Below, piece by piece: positions 24,936 to 33,687 of a DNA stretch of 64,000 bases. Origin of the DNA: Flavobacterium sp. xlx-214 (GTDB lineage Bacteria > Bacteroidota > Bacteroidia > Flavobacteriales > Flavobacteriaceae); NCBI RefSeq assembly GCF_013874595.1, contig NZ_CP059431.1, forward strand, positions 1,550,001 to 1,614,000, read 5' to 3'. Each line of letters opens with the position of its first letter. The stretch's first letter is position 1. A program made the position numbers and the translations under genes. The notes beneath the pieces are model-generated. The model had not been told where the DNA came from, made no database searches, and saw only the letters and a list, made by a program, of their open reading frames with translations.

Positions 24936-25658
24936 ATGAAATATTTAATAACGTTTTTTGTAATTCCAATTTTTCTAGTTTCCTGCAATAAGAATAGAGA
25001 AGGTAGTACATTTGAGAGTGGTTCTAATGCTACCCCAAGCACAATTGAAAATTTGAATATTCAAACTAAGGAGTTTTTTGAAATTGATTCCACAGGTGTT
25101 TTAATGTTTCCGTTAGAAATGGGCGAAAATAAAAACGAGGAAGGAAATTTTACGTATAAAGAAATGCCTTACAATGGATATTGGAATGTTTTATTTTTGA
25201 ATAGTAATACAAATGAGTACAATCTTTTAACCGAAAGTAAAGTTTTAATTCTAGATTACAACTATAAGTATGGAAGTGAAGAAGGATTGAATATTTCAAA
25301 GAAAACAAATCATATTTTTTATAGTGTAAGAACGTTAGACTATAATAAAGATAAGCTGTTGAATCAAGTTGATCCCATATATTTGTTTGTATCGGATAAA
25401 TTTGGAAAAAATTTCAGACAACTTTCGCCAAGTAATTATAGTGTACATTCTTGGAAATATATTCAGGCAAACAATAAAATTATTTTAACTGCTTACAAAG
25501 ACAGCAATAAAAATAATGCATTTGATGAAAAAGATGAGATTGCTACTTTTGAAGTAATTTTAGATCAGAATGAAAAACCAAAAGAAGTTTTTTCAAGTAA
25601 TTTAAAAGATAAATTGAAAACTCTTTATGACAAAGATTGGAAGCGAATAAAAGAATAA
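24936..25658 (+). CDS. Hypothetical lipoprotein
   Basis: 240 aa with a lipoprotein signal (MKYLITFFVIPIFLVSCNKN; lipobox LVSC). The body alternates short beta strands and contains a DKDLLNQVDPIYLF-like stretch (DYNKDKLLNQVDPIYLFV) and DSNKNNAFDEKDEI, which resembles a calcium-binding loop. I recall similar Bacteroidota lipoproteins of unknown role. A solitary gene insulated by elements 3 and 4. Confidence 0.78.
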   Translation: MKYLITFFVIPIFLVSCNKNREGSTFESGSNATPSTIENLNIQTKEFFEIDSTGVLMFPLEMGENKNEEGNFTYKEMPYNGYWNVLFLNSNTNEYNLLTESKVLILDYNYKYGSEEGLNISKKTNHIFYSVRTLDYNKDKLLNQVDPIYLFVSDKFGKNFRQLSPSNYSVHSWKYIQANNKIILTAYKDSNKNNAFDEKDEIATFEVILDQNEKPKEVFSSNLKDKLKTLYDKDWKRIKE

Positions 25659-25699
25659 AAACTACATTATTGGCATAAACGTTACACTTGTACAAATGT

Positions 25700-25810
25700 A
25701 ACTATGCAATAATAAGCTACTATAAAAACCGTGTACTACACGGTTTTTTGCTTTTTATACAACTTTTGTATATCTTAGTTATGCTAGATAACAATGTTAG
25801 CTGTAATGCT
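25700..25810 (+). repeat. Cassette-type intergenic element, copy 4
   Basis: The first part is diverged, but the hairpin AAAAACCGTGT-act-ACACGGTTTTTT (25724-25749) is intact with compensatory C/G changes in the stem. AACTTTTGTATATCTTAG, CTAGATAACAAT and the end GTTAGCTGTAAT (25796-25807) follow. The covarying stem supports selection for the hairpin. Confidence 0.8.
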
Positions 25811-25823
25811 AAACAAAACTTAA

Positions 25824-26303
25824 TTGAAAAAAATCTTTACAATAATATATTACCCCTTTGTTTTAATATTTTCAATATTTATTACTCTCTATATTATTAT
25901 TAGAAGTTGTTTTTCATCAACAAAATTTTCACCTGAATATGAGCCAGCAACTATGGAAAGTTATAGTATATATTTTGAGAACAGCGAATTAAAAATATTT
26001 AGTATTTACGCTGGTGAAATTAGAATGGGTCCAATATTCTTGGGTTTTAAAAGCGAACCTAGAATACAAGATATTGAAACTGGAATTTATGGTGATTGGT
26101 TCTACAAAACTGATTCTGGAATTTATTTACAAAAATGGAACTCAACTAAGGAACCAAATGCAGATTTAATTTTTATTGATTTTAAAAACTTGAATGTACA
26201 AACTATCAAATCAAATATTACAAGTGTAAACTGGAAAATTGAAAATATTGCGGGAAATTTAGTATTCAATGATTTTTCTGGAAATGAGATAGCAATCGCT
26301 TAA
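25824..26303 (+). CDS. Hypothetical membrane-anchored protein
   Basis: 159 aa starting at a TTG codon (KKIFTIIYYPFVLIF follows), 14 bp after the GTTAGCTGTAAT boundary. A single N-terminal hydrophobic helix (~residues 3-28) is followed by a soluble domain with Trp- and Gly-rich beta strands. No known motif. A solitary gene in the cassette-like region. The start is uncertain because no in-frame ATG covers the hydrophobic helix. Confidence 0.65.
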   Translation: MKKIFTIIYYPFVLIFSIFITLYIIIRSCFSSTKFSPEYEPATMESYSIYFENSELKIFSIYAGEIRMGPIFLGFKSEPRIQDIETGIYGDWFYKTDSGIYLQKWNSTKEPNADLIFIDFKNLNVQTIKSNITSVNWKIENIAGNLVFNDFSGNEIAIA

Positions 26304-26309
26304 AAAAAT

Positions 26310-26494
26310 ACTACATATAACGGCGGTTTGGCTCAATAGCAGGTTAAGTGATAAATTAAAAGTTTCGGCTATCTATGCTGTAAAACCTTTTTTTATAAAT
26401 TTATTTAATAAATTGGTTTTTAATACGTGTTGCAATTGAAACTTTTCACTTCAATTTTTGCTGTTATTGTAAAACCTTGAAACGTTAGTCATAA
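26310..26494. repeat. Fold-back intergenic element (unit 5)
   Basis: A ~185-bp imperfect palindrome. CTACATATAAC at the left and GTTAGTCATAAT (26484-26495) at the right are the ends. Inside, CAATAGCAG pairs with CTGTTATTG and AAAAGTTTC pairs with GAAACTTTT. It lacks the CCCACGCTGG block of the other copies but keeps the same ends. The layout recalls the long imperfect palindromes of integron attC sites; no integrase is in the window. Confidence 0.6.
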
Positions 26495-26498
26495 TTAT

Positions 26499-27065
26499 AT
26501 GAGAACAGTATTTTATAGTATTTGCGCATTAATTTTGACTCTTTCTTGTTCAAAGAAGAAAGATCATGAAAGTACTATTGAAACAAAAATTAAAGCAGAT
26601 ACCGTTCTGAAAACTGAATCGGAAACTGAATCTGATTGTGTATTTGATGATGATTATAAAAAAATAACAAAAGAATGGTTAAATGAAATTGGATTCAAAA
26701 AATATGTTTGGGACGAACAAAATAAGCAAGCAATTTTAAAATACAATAACGATACTTTAATAGTACGTAAAGGCGGGTGTAATCATTTTGTAAATTCGGT
26801 ACAAATACGAACCAACATTTTACCTAATAAAATATTGGACAGTATTTTGATAAAAAAAATTACTGAAATAGCGTGTAAATTTAAATTTGAAAATTACTGC
26901 CAAAAGCTTACTGAAGGAAAATATAAAGAAATAATTGAAAGCAACTCTTCACTATTTTTAGAATTTGAAGATGAGGATCCGGATGATAATTTAATTTCTG
27001 AAGGAATTCAAATTTCAACAGATAATAAGAAAACAATAATTGAAATTTCGGAGTATTACAATTAA
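26499..27065 (+). CDS. Hypothetical lipoprotein
   Basis: 188 aa with a lipoprotein signal (MRTVFYSICALILTLSCSKK; lipobox TLSC), then an acidic/lysine-rich soluble domain containing two Cys (ESDCVFDD, KGGCNHFVN, FENYCQKL). No known family recognised. It starts 4 bp after the right end of the fold-back element and is followed by ACTACAACTAAT (27068-27079). Function unknown. Confidence 0.78.
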   Translation: MRTVFYSICALILTLSCSKKKDHESTIETKIKADTVLKTESETESDCVFDDDYKKITKEWLNEIGFKKYVWDEQNKQAILKYNNDTLIVRKGGCNHFVNSVQIRTNILPNKILDSILIKKITEIACKFKFENYCQKLTEGKYKEIIESNSSLFLEFEDEDPDDNLISEGIQISTDNKKTIIEISEYYN

Positions 27066-27122
27066 AACTACAACTAATAACAGTTTGCCAAAATAGCTGT
27101 TAAAGGAGAAATTGAAAGTTTT

Positions 27123-27208
27123 CCACGCTGGCGCAATCGTCACGCTTGTTCAAAACACCATTATATAAAAAGCTGTAAATAAGCAATTGCTTATTTATGG
27201 CTTTTTTT
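27123..27208. repeat. Cassette-type intergenic element, copy 6, with bidirectional terminator
   Basis: CCACGCTGGCGCAATCG block followed by a long palindrome AAAAAGC-tg-TAAATAAGCAATTGCTTATTTA... (27166-27208; arms written in part). It ends inside the 3' end of the converging AraC-type gene, whose stop is at 27191-27193. It can terminate transcription from both sides. Confidence 0.8.
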
Positions 27209-28750
27209 AACCTCGTTAATAAATTGTGATGGCGAAATACCTGTTTGGCTTTTAAAGATACTTGCAAATTGGCTATGTGTGTTGTAGCCGCACATATCAG
27301 AAAGTACCGCAATTTTATAATTCAATATTTTAGGATCGTTTTGTAAAAGCGTAATAATATAGTTAATTCTTTGAGTGTTAATGTAGGTATGAAAATCGGC
27401 ATTTCGATGTTTTTTCAAAATATACGTTACATATTTAGGATTTGTTTTAAGTAGCGTTGCCATTTTTGAAACAGAAATAGATTTGGTTGTAAATTTATTG
27501 GCATTTTCAAACGCAAGTAAGTTTTTAAGAATTAAATGCTCTGTTTCGTTATTCTTAATCACTTCTTTGGGCTGTTGTTCTGTGTTTTCATCGTCAAGAT
27601 TATTTTTAATCTCTCTGTTTTCAGTAATCGCTTTATTTTGGTTAATAGCATTTATAATATTTTGGTATTTTTCATGTATTAACTTGTTTCGTTTCTTATA
27701 AAAATAAATAATAAGAAACAGTACTAAAAGCAAAATACCAAGCCCAATTAATAAAATAAGGTTGTTATGGTGCTGCTCTTTTAAGTTTTGATTGTTTTTT
27801 GCAGTTTCATACTTTGTAATTTCTTTTGTATTTATGGTTTGATAATTGTTAATGGATAACAATTCTTCTAGTATTTTATTTTTTGAAGTAGGATCATTAA
27901 AAACACCACTTTCTTTCATTTCGTTTAAAATCTTTTGAAGCGCAAATTTGTTTTCGGTTTTTTTAACGCTTTCATACGATTTTAAAAACCAATCTTTGGC
28001 AGCTATAGAATCCTTGTTAATTAAAGAGATTAATGCTTTGTCTAAATAATAATGTTCTATATAATACGTTGGTTTGTTAGTGCCTAAAAAAGCATAAATA
28101 CTATCGGCTTTTTCAATGTTTTGTAAAGCATCATTAATGTTGTTGCATTTTAAATTAAGGTAGCCAACATGAATGTTTGAAAAAATTAAAATGCTGTTTT
28201 TTTGGAATTCATTATCAAAAGCAACTTTACTTTGATAAAGAAGCAATTCTTTTTTTCTTAATACAAGGGCTTCGCAGAATTTTTTATCAATTTCAAGTGC
28301 CGTTGCATTAGCTTGTAATGCTTGGCTTAGTTGTGTGCCATTGTTTAAATTTGAAAGCTTGTAAACTTCTTTTAAAGCAGCGTCAGATTCTGTTGTTAAA
28401 CCCGCATACCTATACGTGTACACTAATAATGATTTTATGGCAACTTGTATGTCGGTAGCTTTAGCTGCATACGCATATTGGTTAGCCTTTTCAAGATTTT
28501 CTATGGCAGTTAAATAATCGCCGTCTTTGTATTTACCATCACCCATTACATGGTAAGCTCTACTTTTTTCTTTATCTGTTTGGGCATATTGTAGCATGCT
28601 AACACCATTGCTATAAATAGTGGCAGCATTGGTTAAAATCTTTTTATCTAAAGAGTTGAAAATTTGTTGCTTTTTGGCATCTACATTATTTTGACAGAAT
28701 GCAACATGGCAAAACAGAAAAAACAGGAAAATAAACAGTTTATTGTACAT
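27191..28750 (-). CDS. Membrane-bound TPR / AraC-type transcriptional regulator
   Basis: 519 aa. Signal peptide (MYNKLFIFLFFLFCHVAFCQ), then helical repeats of TPR type (~residues 60-300; ADKAKDYLTAIENLEKANQY-like units), a transmembrane helix (LILLIGLGILLLVLFLII, ~330-350), a coiled linker, and a C-terminal AraC-type double HTH (SVSKMATLLKTNPKYVTYIL ... YNTHSQFASIFKSQTGISPS). This one-piece sensor-regulator layout is common in Flavobacteriia. Its genes of action are unknown; it converges on the cassette-like region. Confidence 0.9.
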   Translation of the reverse strand: MYNKLFIFLFFLFCHVAFCQNNVDAKKQQIFNSLDKKILTNAATIYSNGVSMLQYAQTDKEKSRAYHVMGDGKYKDGDYLTAIENLEKANQYAYAAKATDIQVAIKSLLVYTYRYAGLTTESDAALKEVYKLSNLNNGTQLSQALQANATALEIDKKFCEALVLRKKELLLYQSKVAFDNEFQKNSILIFSNIHVGYLNLKCNNINDALQNIEKADSIYAFLGTNKPTYYIEHYYLDKALISLINKDSIAAKDWFLKSYESVKKTENKFALQKILNEMKESGVFNDPTSKNKILEELLSINNYQTINTKEITKYETAKNNQNLKEQHHNNLILLIGLGILLLVLFLIIYFYKKRNKLIHEKYQNIINAINQNKAITENREIKNNLDDENTEQQPKEVIKNNETEHLILKNLLAFENANKFTTKSISVSKMATLLKTNPKYVTYILKKHRNADFHTYINTQRINYIITLLQNDPKILNYKIAVLSDMCGYNTHSQFASIFKSQTGISPSQFINEVKKSHK

Positions 28751-28894
28751 ATCTTCTTAGACTTCTATTACAAAATAACGATTGTTTGTAGTTGAGCAAA
28801 TGTAATTTTTTTAATGATAAAAAGAAAAGATAATTCAAAGCATTCAGCTTTCCTCTATATTCTTACTACATTAGTACAAAATACAACGCTAAAA

Positions 28895-29491
28895 ATGAAA
28901 AAAACATATTACATTATTTTTATAGCACTAACCGTTATTATTTTAATAGTAATAGGCATAAATGTAGTACTTAGTGCTTTAAGTGGTATGGGCAACCCAA
29001 CAGGAGGGCGCGGTCCCGACTATCCGTATTATATTACAACCAAGCCTACAATGGTAAAGAATATTTTGGTACCTAAAGGAACAAAATTAGTGTACGAAGA
29101 GCATTTTTTTAAAGAAGGACAGCAAGATGAACTAATGAATGAAAAAAAGCTTACAATGATTGCTTTTCCTGAAGAAAGTCTGGTAGAATGGGGTGGTGTT
29201 CCTGTATCTATGATTGTGAAATTCTTTAATTCTGATATGAGAGGATATACAGTTTATGCAGATTTTAATCATTTAACCGATGATAAAATCACCAAGTTTT
29301 CTACTTTATGGAAAAGTGAGGATAATCAATTAGGTATTGATGTAACCAATATAGAAGATTGGAGTTTTAATAAAGAAAATATTACAGATGTAGAAAGTTG
29401 TGGCGTAAACAATCAACGGTATTTTAAAGAAAGCAAAGAACAACAATTATTTTTAGATAACCTTTATAAAGCACTCAAAGAAGTGAAGTAA
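28895..29491 (+). CDS. Hypothetical membrane-anchored protein
   Basis: I start it at the ATG at 28895, which gives a clean N-terminal hydrophobic anchor (MKKTYYIIFIALTVIILIVI); an earlier in-frame ATG at 28814 adds 27 residues of unlikely sequence. It is about 198 aa. A Gly-rich linker (GMGNPTGGRGPDYPYY) is followed by a soluble domain without known motifs. Divergent from the AraC-type gene. Function unknown. Confidence 0.75.
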   Translation: MKKTYYIIFIALTVIILIVIGINVVLSALSGMGNPTGGRGPDYPYYITTKPTMVKNILVPKGTKLVYEEHFFKEGQQDELMNEKKLTMIAFPEESLVEWGGVPVSMIVKFFNSDMRGYTVYADFNHLTDDKITKFSTLWKSEDNQLGIDVTNIEDWSFNKENITDVESCGVNNQRYFKESKEQQLFLDNLYKALKEVK

Positions 29492-29538
29492 GCGGGCAGG
29501 CATCAGCAATCAGTTGTCAGTCATCTAACTTTTTTTAA

Positions 29539-29850
29539 AAGTTTAATGATATTATTTGGTCTGTTGCAGGATCTAAAAACTTAGCTGTCCTTGACATGAA
29601 TGCTACTATGAAATATTTGGTAACAGGTATTCGCGTTGCAGACGGACAATGGTATACAGCAGATTATTTCAACGGAAAAAACATCAACAAAGTAATGTTT
29701 TCTTTAGACGGTGTACATCCTAATCCACGTGGTTATGCTTTTATTGCGAATGAAGTTATCAAGAAAATTAACGAACATTACAAAGCAAATTTACCATTAT
29801 TGGTACCAGGAAATTATCCAGGAGTTACTATTAAAGCAACAAATAATTAA
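29539..29850 (+). pseudogene. C-terminal remnant of an SGNH/GDSL-type hydrolase
   Basis: The frame opens after a stop at 29536 with coding-like sequence (FNDIIWSVAGSKNLAVLDMN) and runs to 29850. It contains the SGNH block V catalytic Asp-His motif as SLDGVHPNPRGYAFIANEVI. The signal peptide and blocks I-III, including the catalytic Ser, are absent. The ATG at 29596 would give an 84-aa fragment that cannot be an active enzyme. This is a 5'-deleted gene; the deletion point is near 29490-29540. Confidence 0.8.
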
Positions 29851-29861
29851 AATTATAAGCT

Positions 29862-30209
29862 ATGAGAATTATTGTAAATCTAATCGTAACGGCCGTTATC
29901 GTATATTTATTGGCCAATTTTTTACCCGGTGTAACTGTTGATGGGTTTATGTCATCCATCATTGTAGTTATTGTATTAGCAATTTTAAACTTTTTAGTTA
30001 AACCAATACTGCAAATAATATCAATACCTATTACAATATTAACTTTAGGATTGTTTTTATTTGTAATAAACGCCTTAATAATTATGTTATGTAGTTATTT
30101 AATGGGATCAAAATTCCATGTAGATGGCTTTTGGTATGCCTTGTTATTTAGTTTGGTTTTATCAATAGTACAATCAATAGTTGGTGGTTTAATGACAGAT
30201 GATGAATAA
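29862..30209 (+). CDS. Phage holin family protein / four-TM membrane protein (PF04020-type)
   Basis: 115 aa with four hydrophobic helices: LIVTAVIVYLLANFLPGV, SSIIVVIVLAILNFL, PITILTLGLFLFVINALIIM and YALLFSLVLSIVQSIVGGL. The family signature is NFLVKPILQIISIPITILTLGLF, given here in part. Widespread small inner-membrane proteins of unknown role; despite the family name there is no phage context here. It starts 11 bp after the SGNH remnant. Confidence 0.88.
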   Translation: MRIIVNLIVTAVIVYLLANFLPGVTVDGFMSSIIVVIVLAILNFLVKPILQIISIPITILTLGLFLFVINALIIMLCSYLMGSKFHVDGFWYALLFSLVLSIVQSIVGGLMTDDE

Positions 30210-30243
30210 TTTTACTAATAATTAAGTAACAGTTATTTAAAAA

Positions 30244-30275
30244 TTTGATTGGCTTGTAAAAATAATGTATTTTTG
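30244..30275 (+). promoter_or_regulatory. Promoter of the trigger factor gene
   Basis: TTTG (30244-30247), 20-bp spacer, TATTTTTG (30268-30275): a close match to the Bacteroidota consensus. It predicts a start of transcription near 30282 and supports translation from the ATG at 30310. Confidence 0.75.
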
Positions 30276-30309
30276 CAAGCCAATTTTAGTTACAAAAACA
30301 AAATTTACA

Positions 30310-31632
30310 ATGAATATCACAAGAAATAATGTAGATGCGCTTAATGCAATTATTACAGTTAACGTAGCAAAAGCTGATTTTGAAGGGAATGTAGAAAACG
30401 CTCTTAAAGATTACAGAAAAAATGCTAACATTCCTGGTTTTAGAAAAGGTCAGGTGCCAATGGCATTAGTAAAAAAACAATACGGCCAAGCTGTTATGTT
30501 AGATGAGGTTAATAAATTATTGCAAGATAGTTTAAATAACTATTTAAACGAGGAGAAGATTGATATTTTAGGAAATCCACTTCCTGTTGCTAAAGATATC
30601 GATTGGAATGCGGATACATTAAGCTTTGATTTTGAATTAGGTTTAGCACCTGAATTTAATGTAGATTTAAAAGCAGGTAAAAATGTTACCAAATATCAAA
30701 TTGTTGCTGATGAAGATATGATCAACGAGCAAGTTGAGTATATTCAAAAACAATACGGTAAATTAGTTTCTAAAGAAAAATCAGAAGAAGGTGATGATAT
30801 CCGTGTAAAAGTTGCAAACGAAGAAGAAGGTATTGAAAACGAAACAACGTTCAATATTAGCGATATCCGTACTAAAACAAACCAAAAGAAATTTATTGGT
30901 AAAAAAGTAGGCGATGTAGTTGCAATTTCTACTAAAGGTTTATTTGAAGACGAGCATAAGTTAATGGACGTTTTAAAAGTTGATCACGATAAAGCACATG
31001 GTTTAGATGTTGAAGTAACTTTTACAATTGAAGAAGTTTCTACACAAGAAAAAGCAGAATTAAACCAAGAGTTTTTTGATAAATTGTTTGGAGAAGGTAA
31101 AGTAACTTCTGAAGACGAATTAAAAGGTCGTATTAAAGAAGATGCTGAAAAGCAATTTGCGCAACAAGCAGATCAAAAATTCATGAACGATACAGTTGAA
31201 GCTTTAGTTGAAAATACAAAGTTTGATTTACCTAAAGAATTTTTAGTAAAATGGTTACAAACAGCTGGCGAAACTGAATTAACTGCTGCACAAGCTGAAG
31301 AAGAATACACAAAATCTGAAAGCGGTTTACGTTACCAATTAATCGAAGGAAAAATCATTACAGAAAATGATTTGCAAATTAAATTCGATGAAATTAAAGA
31401 CTATACTTCAGGTTTAATCAAAGATCAAATGGCACAATTTGGTCAATTAGAGCCTTCAGAAGAAGATGTAACAAATATTGTTTCTCGCGTTTTATCAAAC
31501 CAAGAAGAAGTAAAACGTATTTCTGAGCAATTAATGAACGAAAAAATGATGCAATTATTTGCTGATAAAGTAAGTGCAAAAACAAAAGAAGTTACATACA
31601 AAGATTTCGTTAAAGAAGTATACGGAGAATAA
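30310..31632 (+). CDS. tig: Trigger factor, ribosome-associated chaperone and prolyl isomerase
   Basis: 440 aa starting MNITRNNVDALN. The in-frame ATG at 30265 lies within the promoter and is rejected. The ribosome-binding loop is visible as IPGFRKGQVPMALVKKQYG (~residues 41-59). A shortened/diverged PPIase-like middle and a long helical C-terminal chaperone arm follow. It binds nascent chains at the ribosome exit. It precedes clpP-clpX, the usual order in many bacteria, but has its own terminator. Confidence 0.96.
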   Translation: MNITRNNVDALNAIITVNVAKADFEGNVENALKDYRKNANIPGFRKGQVPMALVKKQYGQAVMLDEVNKLLQDSLNNYLNEEKIDILGNPLPVAKDIDWNADTLSFDFELGLAPEFNVDLKAGKNVTKYQIVADEDMINEQVEYIQKQYGKLVSKEKSEEGDDIRVKVANEEEGIENETTFNISDIRTKTNQKKFIGKKVGDVVAISTKGLFEDEHKLMDVLKVDHDKAHGLDVEVTFTIEEVSTQEKAELNQEFFDKLFGEGKVTSEDELKGRIKEDAEKQFAQQADQKFMNDTVEALVENTKFDLPKEFLVKWLQTAGETELTAAQAEEEYTKSESGLRYQLIEGKIITENDLQIKFDEIKDYTSGLIKDQMAQFGQLEPSEEDVTNIVSRVLSNQEEVKRISEQLMNEKMMQLFADKVSAKTKEVTYKDFVKEVYGE

Positions 31633-31650
31633 TTTCTGCAAAATATTAAG

Positions 31651-31693
31651 TATATTTGAGCATCGAACTTTTTGTTTCGATGCTCATTTTTTT
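31651..31693 (+). terminator. tig terminator overlapping a clpP promoter -7 box
   Basis: Stem GAGCATCGAA / TTCGATGCTC (31658-31685) followed by A and seven T. The -7-like TATATTTG occupies 31651-31658, at the left edge of the hairpin, so clpP transcription may start within the terminator. Confidence 0.75.
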
Positions 31694-31718
31694 ATAAATT
31701 TTTAGAAAAAATATTTTT

Positions 31719-32396
31719 ATGAACTACGGTAAAGAATTTAAAAAATACGCTACTAAACATCATAAGGTGAACAACATGTACTACGATAAAATTGTTGCAG
31801 GTATGACACCAAGTAACAGCATGACACCTTATATTATTGAAGAACGACCAATGAATATTGCATCAATGGACGTTTTTTCGCGCTTAATGATGGATCGCAT
31901 CATCTTTTTAGGTACAGGTGTTGATGATTATGTAGCAAACATTATTCAAGCACAATTATTGTTTTTAGAAAGTGTAGATGCTTCTAAAGATATTTCAATT
32001 TATATCAATTCTCCAGGAGGAAGCGTTTACGCAGGTTTGGGTATTTATGACACCATGCAGTTTGTAAAACCAGATGTTGCAACTATTTGTACAGGTATGG
32101 CAGCGTCAATGGGAGCCGTTTTATTATGTGCAGGTGCCGATGGTAAACGTTCTGCTCTACCACATTCTCGTGTTATGATTCATCAGCCATCGGGTGGCGC
32201 GCAAGGAGTTGCAACCGATATGGAAATTAACTTGAAAGAAATGTTAAAGTTAAAAGAAGAATTGTATCAAATCATTGCAAAACATTCAAAACAACCATAC
32301 GATAAAGTTTTTAAAGATTCTGAGCGCGATTATTGGATGCGTGCCGATGAAGCTAAAGAATACGGTATGATTGATGAAGTTTTAGTAAGAGAATAG
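31719..32396 (+). CDS. clpP: ATP-dependent Clp protease proteolytic subunit
   Basis: 225-aa ClpP with catalytic Ser in [12 protein letters not shown], His in [10 protein letters not shown], and the Asp expected near [13 protein letters not shown]. The oxyanion segment [16 protein letters not shown] is intact. It forms the tetradecameric chamber that degrades substrates unfolded by ClpX, encoded 17 bp downstream. Confidence 0.97.
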   Translation: MNYGKEFKKYATKHHKVNNMYYDKIVAGMTPSNSMTPYIIEERPMNIASMDVFSRLMMDRIIFLGTGVDDYVANIIQAQLLFLESVDASKDISIYINSPGGSVYAGLGIYDTMQFVKPDVATICTGMAASMGAVLLCAGADGKRSALPHSRVMIHQPSGGAQGVATDMEINLKEMLKLKEELYQIIAKHSKQPYDKVFKDSERDYWMRADEAKEYGMIDEVLVRE

Positions 32397-32413
32397 TTTT
32401 AGAAGAAGAAAAA

Positions 32414-33643
32414 ATGAAAGAAGGGTACAATTGTTCGTTTTGCGGACGCCCAAAAGCAGAAACCAGTATTTTAATTGCAGGTCATGATGCACATATTTGT
32501 GATCATTGTGTAGAGCAAGCACATGGTATTGTTTTAGAAGAATTAAAATCGCAAAAAGGTTCGGGTTTGTCTGATGAGGTTTTGTTGAAAAAACCCATGG
32601 AAATTCGTGTTTTTTTAGATCAATATGTAATTGGACAAGATCAAACTAAGAAAGTTTTGTCTGTTGCCGTATACAATCATTACAAACGTTTATTACAGCA
32701 AGATTTAAAGAACGATGTTGAAATAGAAAAAAGTAACATTATTGTTGTAGGGCAAACCGGTACCGGTAAAACGTTAGTGGCTAAAACAATTGCACGCATG
32801 TTAAATGTGCCATTAGCAATTGTTGATGCAACTGTTTTAACTGAGGCTGGTTATGTTGGTGAGGATGTTGAAGGTATTTTAACTAAATTATTGCAAGCAG
32901 CCGATTATGATGTAGAAAAAGCGGAACGAGGTATTATTTTTATTGATGAAATTGATAAAATTGCTCGTAAAAGCGATAATCCTTCAATTACTCGTGATGT
33001 GAGTGGTGAAGGAGTTCAACAGGCACTTTTAAAGCTTTTAGAAGGATCGATTGTCAATGTGCCACCAAAAGGAGGTAGAAAACATCCCGATCAAAAATTT
33101 ATTGAGGTAAATACACAAGATATTTTATTTATTGCAGGTGGTGCTTTTGATGGAATTGAACGTATTATTACCAAGCGATTGAATTTTCATGCGGTAGGTT
33201 TTGATTCTTCAAAAGATAAAGGAAAAGCTGATAGAAACAATTTGTTACAGTACATCATACCAAAAGATTTAAAGGATTTTGGATTGATTCCTGAAATTAT
33301 TGGTCGTTTACCTGTTTTAACACACATGGATCCGTTAGATCGTGAAACACTACGATCAATTTTAACCGAACCTAAAAATGCTTTGATAAAGCAATACCAA
33401 AAGTTATTTGAAATGGATGGAGTAGAGCTAACTTTTACAGAAGATGCTTTATGGTATATTGTTGATAAAGCGTTAGAATACAAGTTAGGCGCACGTGGTT
33501 TAAGATCGTTATGTGAAGCTGTTTTAACCGATCCTATGTATGATTTCCCTGGTTCTGATGTAACCGAATTTGAAATTGATAAAGAGTTTGTTAAACACGC
33601 TTTAGATAAGAATTTAATGAAGCGTTTAGCTTTAACAGTATAA
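32414..33643 (+). CDS. clpX: ATP-dependent Clp protease ATP-binding subunit ClpX
   Basis: 409 aa. N-terminal C4 zinc-binding domain (CSFCGR ... CDHC), Walker A GQTGTGKT, pore loop GYVGEDVEG, Walker [14 protein letters not shown], and the sensor/arginine-finger region [11 protein letters not shown] are all present. AAA+ unfoldase that delivers substrates to ClpP. It is in an operon with clpP and followed by a strong terminator. Confidence 0.98.
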   Translation: MKEGYNCSFCGRPKAETSILIAGHDAHICDHCVEQAHGIVLEELKSQKGSGLSDEVLLKKPMEIRVFLDQYVIGQDQTKKVLSVAVYNHYKRLLQQDLKNDVEIEKSNIIVVGQTGTGKTLVAKTIARMLNVPLAIVDATVLTEAGYVGEDVEGILTKLLQAADYDVEKAERGIIFIDEIDKIARKSDNPSITRDVSGEGVQQALLKLLEGSIVNVPPKGGRKHPDQKFIEVNTQDILFIAGGAFDGIERIITKRLNFHAVGFDSSKDKGKADRNNLLQYIIPKDLKDFGLIPEIIGRLPVLTHMDPLDRETLRSILTEPKNALIKQYQKLFEMDGVELTFTEDALWYIVDKALEYKLGARGLRSLCEAVLTDPMYDFPGSDVTEFEIDKEFVKHALDKNLMKRLALTV

Positions 33644-33649
33644 AAAAAT

Positions 33650-33676
33650 AAAAGCCTTCCATTTGGAAGGCTTTTT
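33650..33676. terminator. Bidirectional terminator between clpX and the peptide transporter gene
   Basis: Stem AAAGCCTTCC / GGAAGGCTTT with loop ATTT and A/T runs at both sides, between converging genes. Confidence 0.9.
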
Positions 33677-33687
33677 ATTTAAATGAA

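Noticed and set aside
25688-25903. Plus-strand 71-codon frame
   Set aside because: Begins inside the cassette-element hairpin and overlaps the better-supported gene at 25824.
29862-30209. Holin gene as evidence of a prophage
   Set aside because: This four-helix family is chromosomal in many bacteria and no other phage gene is nearby.
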